64,000 bases of DNA, from positions 124,001-188,000 of the forward strand of contig JAFAER010000005.1 in assembly GCA_023423895.1 (NCBI GenBank), written 5' to 3'. The position numbers and the translations under genes are program-made. Each line of letters opens with the position of its first letter. Position 1 is the first letter of the stretch. This stretch comes from Pseudomonadota bacterium (GTDB taxonomy: Bacteria > Myxococcota_A > Polyangia > Polyangiales > Polyangiaceae). The notes under the pieces are model-generated. The model saw nothing but the letters and a program-made list of their open reading frames with translations, ran no database searches and had not been told where the DNA came from. Shown piece by piece: positions 44,391-51,557 of the stretch.

Positions 44391-46108
44391 TCGCCCACCC
44401 CCGCGCTCACGGCTGCGGTGGATTCACTCCGAGTCGCTCCGCTTCGCTCCGCGACGTCTACCTCTTCGGGGGGTGCCCCCCCGAGCCCCCCGATATTCCT
44501 CCGAGTCGCTCCGCTTCGCTCCGCGACGTCGTCGACCCAAGTCCTTCTCGGGATCCGGAGCTTCAGGAGCTTGCCGCCAGGCGCCGGCTGCTCGACCTCG
44601 GCGTGTTCGTCGCCCTTCGGATAGGTGACGTCTTGCCACGTGATGCCGGCCTTTGCGCCCGGTCCGTTCAGGAGGCCCTCTTCGTCGCGCAGGAACGAGC
44701 GGTGATCGCCGTGGATCCGCTGGTAGCGCCACGTGCGCGCGTAGAACCAGACGATGCCGCGGAGGTTCTTCGGGATGAACGTCGGCCGCGCCTTGAAGAA
44801 CCACTTGTACGCGTTGCGAACGCTCTTCTCCGTCGCGTCGTACGCGCGGCAGAACTCGGCGTAGAACTCCTCGCGCGGCAGGCGCGTCGGAAGAACGGCG
44901 TGGAGCAGGTCGAAGAGCCGGTGGTCCGTCGTGAGGAGCTTGTCCTGATACGCGCGATGAAGCTGCGTGCCGGGCAGCGGCGTCAGGATCGTGAACAGCG
45001 GAATGCCGATGTCGAGGCTGTTCACGTATTCGTACAACTGCTCGAACTGCTCCTTCGTCCAGTCGGGGCGCACCATGAAGATCCCCGTCGAGACGACGCC
45101 GTTCTTCCGGAGCACGTCGTTCGCGCGGAGGTTCTTCTCCCAGGAGCTCTTCTTGCGGAGCGCCGCGAGGTTGTCGTCGTCGTTCGACTCGAACCCGGAG
45201 AGCAACATCACGAGGCCGTTCTTCGCGAGGCGCGCGATGAGCTCCGGGTTGTCGGCGGCGAAGTCCGTGCGCCCCTGGGTCATCCAGAACTTCTTCAGCC
45301 CGCGCCGCTCCATCTCCTCGCAGAGCTCGACGACGCGGCGTTTGTTCGTGAGGAAGTTGTCGTCGAGCACGAAGACGAACGGCTCGTCGCACGCCTCCAT
45401 CTGATCGACGATCTTCTTCGCCGAAAGGAAGCGCGTGCGTCGCTCGTAGAACTCCCAGATCGCGCAGAAGTTGCAGTCGAACGAGCAGCCACGACTCGTG
45501 AAGATCGACGCCATCGGCCGGAACGCGGTGAAGAAGTAGCGCCCCTTGTACTTCTCGATCAGGCGGCGATCGGGCACCGGAAGGTCGTCGAGGCTCGTCG
45601 TCTGCTCACGCTTCGCGTTCACACGGCGAACGCCGGCGGGCTCGCGCCAGCGCGTGCCTTTCACGCCGTCGAACGTCCGATCGTCGGTCGCCTTCTGTGC
45701 CGACCAGCGGCTCAGGATCTCTCGGAAGGTCTGCTCCCCTTCCCCTTGGACGACGACGTCGACGTAGTCGAAATCGAACTCGTCCGGACAGAGCGTCGGA
45801 TGATGCCCACCGACCACGGTGAGCGCCCGAGGACAGACACTGCGTGCCGTGCGAAGGACGGCCTTCGCCTGGTAGGCGTCGGTCGTCATGCTGGTCGTGC
45901 CGACGACGTCGGGCTTCCACGACGCGAGCGTCCGGACGAGAGCGTCCTCGTCTTCGAGGCGCAGATCGAGCACGCGCACCTCGTGTCCGTCCTCGGCGGC
46001 GGCGGTCCCAACGGAGGTGAGCGCGACGGGCTCGGAGAGCCAGACGACGTTCTCGAGACCAAGCCGACCGTTTTCGAACGGCGTCGGCATCACCAGCAAA
46101 ACGCGCAT
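44387..46108 (-). CDS. B12-binding radical SAM enzyme, HpnR-like, first of the operon
   Basis: ATG 46108 follows aagggagtgggt and yields 573 residues. The N-terminal cobalamin-type domain (1-140: MRVLLVMPTPFENGRLGLEN) is followed by a radical SAM core with C208, C212 and C215 (FTSRGCSFDCNFCAIWEFYE). The stretches RRLIEKYKGRYFFT, HRLFDLLHAVLPTRLPREEF and AFRPMASIFTSRGC recall HpnR, the hopanoid C-3 methylase, so C-methylation of a lipid is a reasonable guess (from memory of the family). The C-terminal 48 residues contain VAERSGATR twice and are encoded by repeated DNA, probably a late addition. First gene of the minus-strand operon. Confidence 0.92.
   Translation of the reverse strand: MRVLLVMPTPFENGRLGLENVVWLSEPVALTSVGTAAAEDGHEVRVLDLRLEDEDALVRTLASWKPDVVGTTSMTTDAYQAKAVLRTARSVCPRALTVVGGHHPTLCPDEFDFDYVDVVVQGEGEQTFREILSRWSAQKATDDRTFDGVKGTRWREPAGVRRVNAKREQTTSLDDLPVPDRRLIEKYKGRYFFTAFRPMASIFTSRGCSFDCNFCAIWEFYERRTRFLSAKKIVDQMEACDEPFVFVLDDNFLTNKRRVVELCEEMERRGLKKFWMTQGRTDFAADNPELIARLAKNGLVMLLSGFESNDDDNLAALRKKSSWEKNLRANDVLRKNGVVSTGIFMVRPDWTKEQFEQLYEYVNSLDIGIPLFTILTPLPGTQLHRAYQDKLLTTDHRLFDLLHAVLPTRLPREEFYAEFCRAYDATEKSVRNAYKWFFKARPTFIPKNLRGIVWFYARTWRYQRIHGDHRSFLRDEEGLLNGPGAKAGITWQDVTYPKGDEHAEVEQPAPGGKLLKLRIPRRTWVDDVAERSGATRRNIGGLGGAPPEEVDVAERSGATRSESTAAVSAGVGE
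44427..44530. repeat. Direct repeat of 32 bp with G/C hairpin spacer in a coding 3' end
   Basis: The 32-bp unit from 44427 to 44458 (beginning ctccgagtcgctccgcttcg) recurs exactly at 44499-44530, a 72-bp period. The spacer contains ggggggtgccccccc, a perfect hairpin. In the gene the unit encodes VAERSGATR. The pattern of short, symmetric, GC-rich blocks looks like a small non-autonomous dispersed element that landed inside the gene's 3' end. Confidence 0.75.
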
Positions 46109-46461
46109 ACCCACTCCCTTCGTTCGGCGCGGGCGTTCGGACGCATCCAAAGCGACAACAGGCCCACTTTTCTTTTGGCCCCCCTGACCGCAGGCCAGAA
46201 CGCCGAGCGTACCCTGGAGGCAGCGACTCCGTCGCGCTGCGTCTATGTCCAGTGCGCGCGGCCTCCCGAGGCCAGCCGCGGTGGCGCTACCCCAGGAAGC
46301 CCCAGACCCTCCCCACCCCCTCCGATGCGCGGCGCGCTGACGTTCCCGCGCCCCAATGGCACGCCGACGAACGAAGGGCGACCTGCGCTCGATGCGCGGG
46401 CCGCCCTTTGTCGGTGAGCCTGTGCCAGTGCCTCGGATGAGGCGCTCGGCCGAGGAGACGC
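46109..46461. other. 353-bp region between lgt and the radical SAM operon
   Basis: Minus-strand upstream region of the radical SAM operon. The revcomp of about 46110-46125 supplies a purine-rich site, aagggagtgggt before ATG. A stretch of G-rich and C-rich blocks near 46163-46200 can form a hairpin. No cobalamin-riboswitch features could be recognised by eye. The 9-bp repeats and G-rich text elsewhere do not form a gene. Confidence 0.45.
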
Positions 46462-48048
46462 TCAGGCGCTCTCGGCGGGCTCTTCCTTCTTTTCCTTCTC
46501 GTCGCCGTCGGTGGCCTTCGTGGCGCTCTTCGGCTCGTCCGAGGGCGCTTCGGTGGCGTCCTCCGACGAAGAGCCCTCGGCTTCCGCGGTCGCGGCATCG
46601 TCTTCGGCCGCCTTCTTCTTCTTCACGAGGCCCTTCTTCTTGGCGGGCTTCTTCTTCGGAGCGTCGTCGTCGCGTGCCGAGTCGGCGATCGCCTCGTCGT
46701 CCTCCTCGTCGCGCTCGTCCTCGTCGTCGTCGCCCTTGCGGCGGCGCGGGGCGATGTCGTCCTGCGTGGCCTTGATGTCGCCGAGCGACTCGAGGCCCAT
46801 CGCGAGCTTCGGGCTCTTCCGCGCCGTCTCCCAGATCTTCGCGTAGAAGTAGGCGCAGACGACCGCCGACAGGAGGCCGATCCACTGGCTCGTCGAGAGC
46901 TGCACCGCCTGCTGCTTCGCGAACGACGCCGGCTTCAGGATGACGAAAGCGATGATCGGCGGCAGGAACGCGAGGACGCGGGCAACGGTCCGAACCTTCG
47001 CGTTCGTGATCCCGAGCGAGATACCGAACACGAACGCCACGCTCATGAAGAGAAGGGCGCCCGAGATGAGCCAGTGCTCGCCCATCATCGGGCCGAACTC
47101 GCCACGCTCCGTGTCGTCACGGAACGTCTCGATGAGGAAGCGCAGGTAGCCGTACCCGAACGCAAAGAGGAAGAAGATCTGCCCGCGGAAGCGCTGGTGC
47201 TTGCGCTGCCAGAGGAGGAGGGCGAGCAGCACGAGACCGACGAGCGACTCGTAGATCTGCGTCGGGTGGACCGGGAACGAGTGCCCCATCTTGAGCAGCT
47301 CGTCGCCCGCCGGCGAGTGCTTGCCGACGATGTCGAGATGACGCGCGAACGCGGGCGCGCCCTCGCTGCCCTCGAGCGTGCCCGGCTCCCAGTGCGGGAA
47401 CGTGCCGAGCTTCTTCAGCGCCGCAGGCGCCGTCTCGGGAAGACGCTTTCCGAAGTCGCAGCCGAAGAGGTAGCAGCCGATGCGCGTGATCAAGAGACCG
47501 GACGCGAGGCTCGGCACCGCGACGTCCGCCCACGGCAAGAGCCGGATCTTCTGCGACCGCAGGTACAGCCAGCTCCCGAGGTAGCCCCCGAGGAACCCGC
47601 CGTAAGCGACGAGGCCGCCGCGACGCAGGGCGAAGAAGTCGCTCGCCTGCTTGAATTCGTCGGGGTTCGTCACCACGTAGAGGATGCGGGAGCCGAGGAT
47701 CGCCGCGATCGCCGTGATGACGTAGCAGTTGGCCATCGTCTCCTTCGGCAGCCCGTCGCGCTCCGCGAGCGTGAGCGTGAGGTACCAGCCGACGACGAGC
47801 GAGAGGCCCAGCATGACGCCGTACGAGTAGATGGGCAGGTTTGCCGCCTCGTACTTCGTCTCGCGGAACACGTACCCCGCGATGCCGGCGCCGATGCCGA
47901 TCACGAGCGCGATGCCGGCGGTCCCTCGGTCTTTCCGTTTGAGTCCGATGATCGCGTAGATCGCGGCGATCGCCGCGACGGCCGCAAGCGCCCACCACAG
48001 CATGAGGGGCATCTTCGGGAGCGGAATGCGAAAGAGGATCGGATGCAT
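46462..48048 (-). CDS. lgt: Prolipoprotein diacylglyceryl transferase with long charged tail
   Basis: The 528-residue protein has the Lgt framework: several membrane helices (about seven), LPIYSYGVMLGLSLVVGWYL (the conserved tyrosine region), GGLVAYGGFLGGYLGSWLYL, SGLLITRIGCYLFGCDFGKR (the Lgt signature, GRxGN-type, with N and E replaced by cysteines and aspartate), and VHPTQIYESLVGL. Lgt transfers a diacylglyceryl group from phosphatidylglycerol to the lipobox cysteine. Beyond residue 400 comes a tail of about 100 residues rich in Glu, Asp and Lys (RRKGDDDEDERDEEDDEA, KKKPAKKKGLVKKKK), unusual for the family, whose members usually have about 260-300 residues. At least ten predicted lipoproteins lie in the same window. 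Confidence 0.9.
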   Translation of the reverse strand: MHPILFRIPLPKMPLMLWWALAAVAAIAAIYAIIGLKRKDRGTAGIALVIGIGAGIAGYVFRETKYEAANLPIYSYGVMLGLSLVVGWYLTLTLAERDGLPKETMANCYVITAIAAILGSRILYVVTNPDEFKQASDFFALRRGGLVAYGGFLGGYLGSWLYLRSQKIRLLPWADVAVPSLASGLLITRIGCYLFGCDFGKRLPETAPAALKKLGTFPHWEPGTLEGSEGAPAFARHLDIVGKHSPAGDELLKMGHSFPVHPTQIYESLVGLVLLALLLWQRKHQRFRGQIFFLFAFGYGYLRFLIETFRDDTERGEFGPMMGEHWLISGALLFMSVAFVFGISLGITNAKVRTVARVLAFLPPIIAFVILKPASFAKQQAVQLSTSQWIGLLSAVVCAYFYAKIWETARKSPKLAMGLESLGDIKATQDDIAPRRRKGDDDEDERDEEDDEAIADSARDDDAPKKKPAKKKGLVKKKKAAEDDAATAEAEGSSSEDATEAPSDEPKSATKATDGDEKEKKEEPAESA

Positions 48049-48294
48049 GGTTCGTTGGATTCGGCCCGGTCCTGAGCCCAGGCGCTCGCCGTTTTACCAC
48101 ATCGAGGGTGCGCAGACCGAAGGTCGGCATCGATTGGGGGCGGTTCGGGATACCCCTCGCGTTCGTCCGGCGAGCGGCCCGACGGCTCGGCTGGTTCGTG
48201 TGAAGTCGAGCCCGCACGAGCCTAGCCCTACCTTCCATGGCCACGAACACGCCGGGCGCCAGTGCGGAAGGCCGCCTGTGGTAAGAACGCGCGC

Positions 48295-49224
48295 GTGAGC
48301 TCGCGCGTCTCGATCGCCCCGTCCAGTGCGTCCGTCTTCGTCGGCCTCGTCGCCGCGTCCGTTGCGTGGGCAGCGTGCGTCCCGACCGGGAGCGCTCCGC
48401 CGTACGACGCCGGACCGAGCCCGGTGCAGACCTCGACCTTCAAGCCGTCGATCGGGATCATGACTGCGCCGTTCGAGGACAACTTCGACCGTCCCGACGG
48501 CGGCGAGGCGCTCGCTCTGCCGGGGGATGCGACAGGAACGGTGCCGACCATCGACGCCGCGATCGACGCCCGTAAGGTGGTCGCCGTGAACGAGGCCGGA
48601 GCGGACGCTCTGCTGTCGCTCGCGGTCCCGGACAGCGCCGCCGACACCGCAGACAAGCTTCGCGGGACGAGCAACCTCGGACCGAACTGGGTCCAGATGA
48701 AGACCAGCGCCTGGAAGGTCGAGAACGGCCGGCTCTGCGGGGAGAACGCCCGCAACCGCGGCGTCTGGCTCAATCGCACGCTGCCGGTCAACGCTCGCAT
48801 CGAGTTCGACGCGTATGCGATGACGGACGACGGCGACCTCAAAGCCGAGGTCTGGGGCGACGGCCGGTCGTATGCGACGAGCACGTCGTACACGAACGCC
48901 ACCAGCTACCTGGCGATCCTCGGCGGCTGGAAGAACTCGATGCACGTGCTCGCCCGCCTGAACGAGCACGGCACCGACCGAAAGGAGATCCGCGTCGACA
49001 AGGACTCGGACGATCCGCGTCAGCGCTCCGTCGTTCGCGGGCAGCTCTACCAGTTCAAGATCGAGCGCACCGACGGCAAGACCATCCGCTGGTCCGTCAA
49101 CGGGGTCGACTACCTCTCGTGGAACGACCCCTCGCCGCTCGCCGGGCAGGGCCACGACCACTTCGGCTTCAACGAGTGGGAAGCGAAGGTGTGCTTCGAC
49201 AACGTCAAGGTGACGCCGCTGTGA
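48295..49224 (+). CDS. Lipoprotein with glucanase/LamG-like beta-sandwich
   Basis: GTG 48295 gives 309 residues beginning MSSRVSIAPSSASVFVGLVA, with lipobox WAAC a few residues on. After a Pro/Ser linker, PFEDNFDRPDGGEALALPG starts a beta-sandwich continuing with DKLRGTSNLGPNWVQMKTSA, WKVENGRLCGENARNRGVWL, NARIEFDAYAMTDDGDLKAE and GLNEWEAKVCFDN-type elements near the end (FGFNEWEAKVCFDNVKV). This resembles the 3-keto-disaccharide-hydrolase/LamG fold, often in surface carbohydrate-binding proteins. No catalytic residue can be pointed to. The stop codon lies inside a repeated hairpin (49211-49275). Confidence 0.75.
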   Translation: MSSRVSIAPSSASVFVGLVAASVAWAACVPTGSAPPYDAGPSPVQTSTFKPSIGIMTAPFEDNFDRPDGGEALALPGDATGTVPTIDAAIDARKVVAVNEAGADALLSLAVPDSAADTADKLRGTSNLGPNWVQMKTSAWKVENGRLCGENARNRGVWLNRTLPVNARIEFDAYAMTDDGDLKAEVWGDGRSYATSTSYTNATSYLAILGGWKNSMHVLARLNEHGTDRKEIRVDKDSDDPRQRSVVRGQLYQFKIERTDGKTIRWSVNGVDYLSWNDPSPLAGQGHDHFGFNEWEAKVCFDNVKVTPL

Positions 49225-49275
49225 AGCGGCGGCACCGTTCGGGAAGGCTGACGCCGCGGTGAAGCGGCGGCACCG
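49211..49275. repeat. 27-bp direct repeat, each a hairpin, across the stop codon
   Basis: Unit 1 at 49211-49237 and unit 2 at 49249-49275 differ at one base (tgacgccgc then t or g). Each folds into a hairpin around gccgc and gcggc, and the first contains the stop of the lipoprotein gene in its loop (gtga). The arrangement may act as a tandem terminator. Confidence 0.6.
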
Positions 49276-49337
49276 CGGCTGGAGCTGAGCCTCACAGGCG
49301 TCTCTCGTCCGTCGCCCCCCACGCGCGGCTTTACTCC

Positions 49338-50873
49338 GTGGCGGCTCGGCTCGAAACTACGCTTTGGGTCGGAGTGGAACAGCCGAAGTCGAAGGACCCT
49401 CAGAAGGAGCTCGAGATCGCGCTCAGCGAGCTCGAAGAGCGCGTCGACCGCCTCCGCGCGTCGTACGAGCAGTACTTCATGGGCTACGAGAAAATCGAGC
49501 CCGGGGTCCAGCGCAAGGACGTCGACCGTAGGTTCACGGCGCTTCGCAAGCAGCAGATCCGGAACACGGCGCTCCGCTTCCGGTTCAACGTCATCACGCA
49601 GAAGTTCAACACGTACTCGATGTACTGGACGCGCATCTGCCGCCAGATCGAGGAAGGGACCTACAAGCGGCACGTCGCCAAGGCTGCAAAGCGGTTCGGG
49701 GGCCCGAACGCTCGGGCGCGCGAGCAGGACTGGTCGATCGACGTCGAGCTCGGAGACTTCGAGGACGTCGACATGGATGCCGTCCTCGCCGAGGCCGACG
49801 CCGCCGCGGAGGCGTACGGGCGATCGGCCGAGCCCGCCGACACCGTCCCGCCCCCGGCTCCACCCGCGATCGCCGAGCCTCCCCCGTCCGTGCGCACGCC
49901 CGCCGCGCCTCGTGCACCGATGACGATGGCGACGCCGGGAACGTCGTTCGCGATCGCCGGAGCACACAGGAGCGTCCCCGAGGGGCCTGGCTCCGAGCGC
50001 ACCCCCGCGCCGGGACCGGCGCTGCGAGCGGCACGGCATGCCCCACTGCCACCCGGCGCGAAGCAGCCGGTCGTCGTCCGCCGGCGTGGGGACGGCGACG
50101 CGCCGCCCCCGTCCACACCAGCGATTCGCGCGCCGATGGCGAGCCCGGACCGTTCCGGTCCTCCGTCGAGCTCCGTCATCCGTCCAGCCCCTGGCTCGAG
50201 CCCGAATCCGAACCGGCCGCCGCCCGCTCCTTCGCCTGCGGCCTCGAGCGGGGGGCTCCCGCCGTCGGCCGGGCGACTGCCGGCAGCCGGCCCGTCTTCC
50301 GTGCGTGTGCCCGTTGCGGCAGCTCCGTCTTCGGTCGCGCGTGCTCCCGTGGCCCCCGCATCGTCGGCCGCCGGCGTGCCGGGTCCCGCGGCATCGTCCG
50401 GGCGGCTCCCCGGCCACGCTGTCCCGCCTGGACCCGCTGGACCCGCTGGACCCGCTGGACCCGCTGGACCGATGGCGGGCGCGGCGCCGCGGGCCACCGC
50501 CGGCGCGCCGTCGACGCCCCGGACGCCGGCGTCTCCGCCGCAGCCGCCTTCGGCCGGAGTCATCCGGACGCCCGCGTCGGCGCCGCAGGTCACCCCGCGG
50601 CCGCAGGGTTATCGCCCAGCGGCACTCCCGCCGAGCGCCAACCGCGTCCCCGTCGCGCAGGCAGCGCCGGCCTCGCCGCGCACGCCACCGTCGCCGATGC
50701 CGATCGTTCGCCCTTCCGAGGGACAAAATGCGAAGGCGCCGGTCGCTGCGGCATCCAAGCCGCGTGCGCCGGCACCTTCCTCGAGCGGGGAACCCGTCCC
50801 CGGCTCCGACCCTTCTGGACCGGCGGGGCGGGTACCTCCGCCGCTTCCCGGTCAGGTCAAGAAAAACCCTTAG
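49338..50873 (+). CDS. Protein with helical N-terminus and long Pro/Ala/Ser-rich tail
   Basis: The frame starts at GTG 49338 (MAARLETTLWVGVEQPKSKD). Residues 20-125 form a well-conserved-looking helical unit: LEIALSELEERVDRLRASYE, GVQRKDVDRRFTALRKQQIR and NVITQKFNTYSMYWTRICRQ, followed by an acidic patch (DVELGDFEDVDMD). The remaining 340 residues are low complexity, rich in Pro, Ala, Ser, Val and Gly, and contain a GPAGPAGPAGP run from a 9-bp repeat. The N-terminus is known as an unannotated myxobacterial module; I know no function. The tail is probably disordered. Low-complexity coding is usual in this genome. Confidence 0.72.
   Translation: MAARLETTLWVGVEQPKSKDPQKELEIALSELEERVDRLRASYEQYFMGYEKIEPGVQRKDVDRRFTALRKQQIRNTALRFRFNVITQKFNTYSMYWTRICRQIEEGTYKRHVAKAAKRFGGPNARAREQDWSIDVELGDFEDVDMDAVLAEADAAAEAYGRSAEPADTVPPPAPPAIAEPPPSVRTPAAPRAPMTMATPGTSFAIAGAHRSVPEGPGSERTPAPGPALRAARHAPLPPGAKQPVVVRRRGDGDAPPPSTPAIRAPMASPDRSGPPSSSVIRPAPGSSPNPNRPPPAPSPAASSGGLPPSAGRLPAAGPSSVRVPVAAAPSSVARAPVAPASSAAGVPGPAASSGRLPGHAVPPGPAGPAGPAGPAGPMAGAAPRATAGAPSTPRTPASPPQPPSAGVIRTPASAPQVTPRPQGYRPAALPPSANRVPVAQAAPASPRTPPSPMPIVRPSEGQNAKAPVAAASKPRAPAPSSSGEPVPGSDPSGPAGRVPPPLPGQVKKNP
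50428..50470 (+). repeat. Five 9-bp tandem units (ctggacccg) within coding sequence
   Basis: The 9-base unit ctggacccg is repeated about five times in a row and encodes a collagen-like GPAGPAG stretch in the low-complexity tail of the protein at 49338. It is prone to length change by slippage without frame loss. Confidence 0.85.
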
Positions 50874-51127
50874 TGCGTTGGCGTGTACGAGTGGCGTCGC
50901 TGCGCCGATGACGGCGGCGGCATCTCCTCGGCCTCTTCACAGAAGAGGATCGCGCAATGCTTGTTCTCGCTCTGCCGAATGCGTGTGCAGAGCTCCACGA
51001 GGTCGTCGTCAGCGTCGATGATCGTTCCTTCGACCGGCTCAGCGGTTCGTGCGTCGTACCTGCAGTTGTCGAGGGCCACCCATCGGCCTCGATATTCGTC
51101 GCTCTGGCGGATTTGTGGCCAACTCAT
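50870..51127 (-). CDS. Small protein resembling DUF5678
   Basis: ATG 51127 gives an 85-residue product, MSWPQIRQSDEYRGRWVALD, followed by NCRYDARTAEPVEGTIIDAD, then DDLVELCTRIRQSENKHCAI. The pattern GRWVALDNCRYD..T..P..G.IID matches DUF5678-like proteins, found next to toxin-antitoxin-like or aspartyl-protease-like partners in other genomes. An upstream minus-strand frame (51124-51282) ends four bases into this gene's start (ATGA overlap) and could be a partner, but it is not convincing. Stop overlaps the 3' end of the tail-rich gene on the other strand by four bases. Confidence 0.6.
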   Translation of the reverse strand: MSWPQIRQSDEYRGRWVALDNCRYDARTAEPVEGTIIDADDDLVELCTRIRQSENKHCAILFCEEAEEMPPPSSAQRRHSYTPTH

Positions 51128-51557
51128 GCGACTGCCCATGTGCGTACTTCAACCTCGTCCTTGCAGTGCGTTCGGAAGGTGACCGTCACGGGCACCCGAG
51201 CCGGCAGCTTTGTCTGCCGGTCTCCGAAACGTCCCCGGTGAAGAACCCTCCACAAGGCGACGTCCGTCGTTCGAGTCCTCATCGCTACAATGCGCCTGTG
51301 AGGTCGGTCAAGGGACGGACTGTCGTTTTCAAGCAACACCTGAACCGATCGACAGCTCTGCACTTCGCTAAGTCGGCGGAACATTTCAGACCTACCGAAC
51401 GGGCGCTCCGAACGCCGATGCGGCGATAAATCCCATTGCGTACGAGGCCGGTTCGTACTCGACCGTTCGCCTCCTCTTCACGGAAGAGAAGCGCCGACCT
51501 GACCGTTCTGAGGAGTCAAGGCATCTATCCTTTGGTCCGTTCGGACGACGAGCTCGC
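51128..51557. other. 430-bp stretch of lower coding content
   Basis: Less GC-rich than the neighbours, with a plus-strand open frame that has no recognisable content. A minus-strand frame from 51282 to 51124 (52 residues, MRTRTTDVALWRVLHRGRF at the start) ends in an ATGA overlap with the DUF5678-like gene and is the only candidate. The region upstream of about 51557 holds the 3' end of the DAHP synthase gene transcript. Confidence 0.4.

Noticed and set aside
42051..46417. Two long plus-strand open frames opposite the radical SAM operon
   Set aside because: The minus strand carries three enzymes with catalytic motifs and coupled starts; the plus frames have none.
46109..46461. Cobalamin riboswitch upstream of the B12 enzyme operon
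   Set aside because: I looked for the conserved core and pairings and could not find them by eye; a covariance-model search would settle it.
51124..51282. 52-residue minus-strand frame overlapping the DUF5678-like gene by ATGA
   Set aside because: No recognisable domain and an uneven composition. The overlap alone is not enough evidence.
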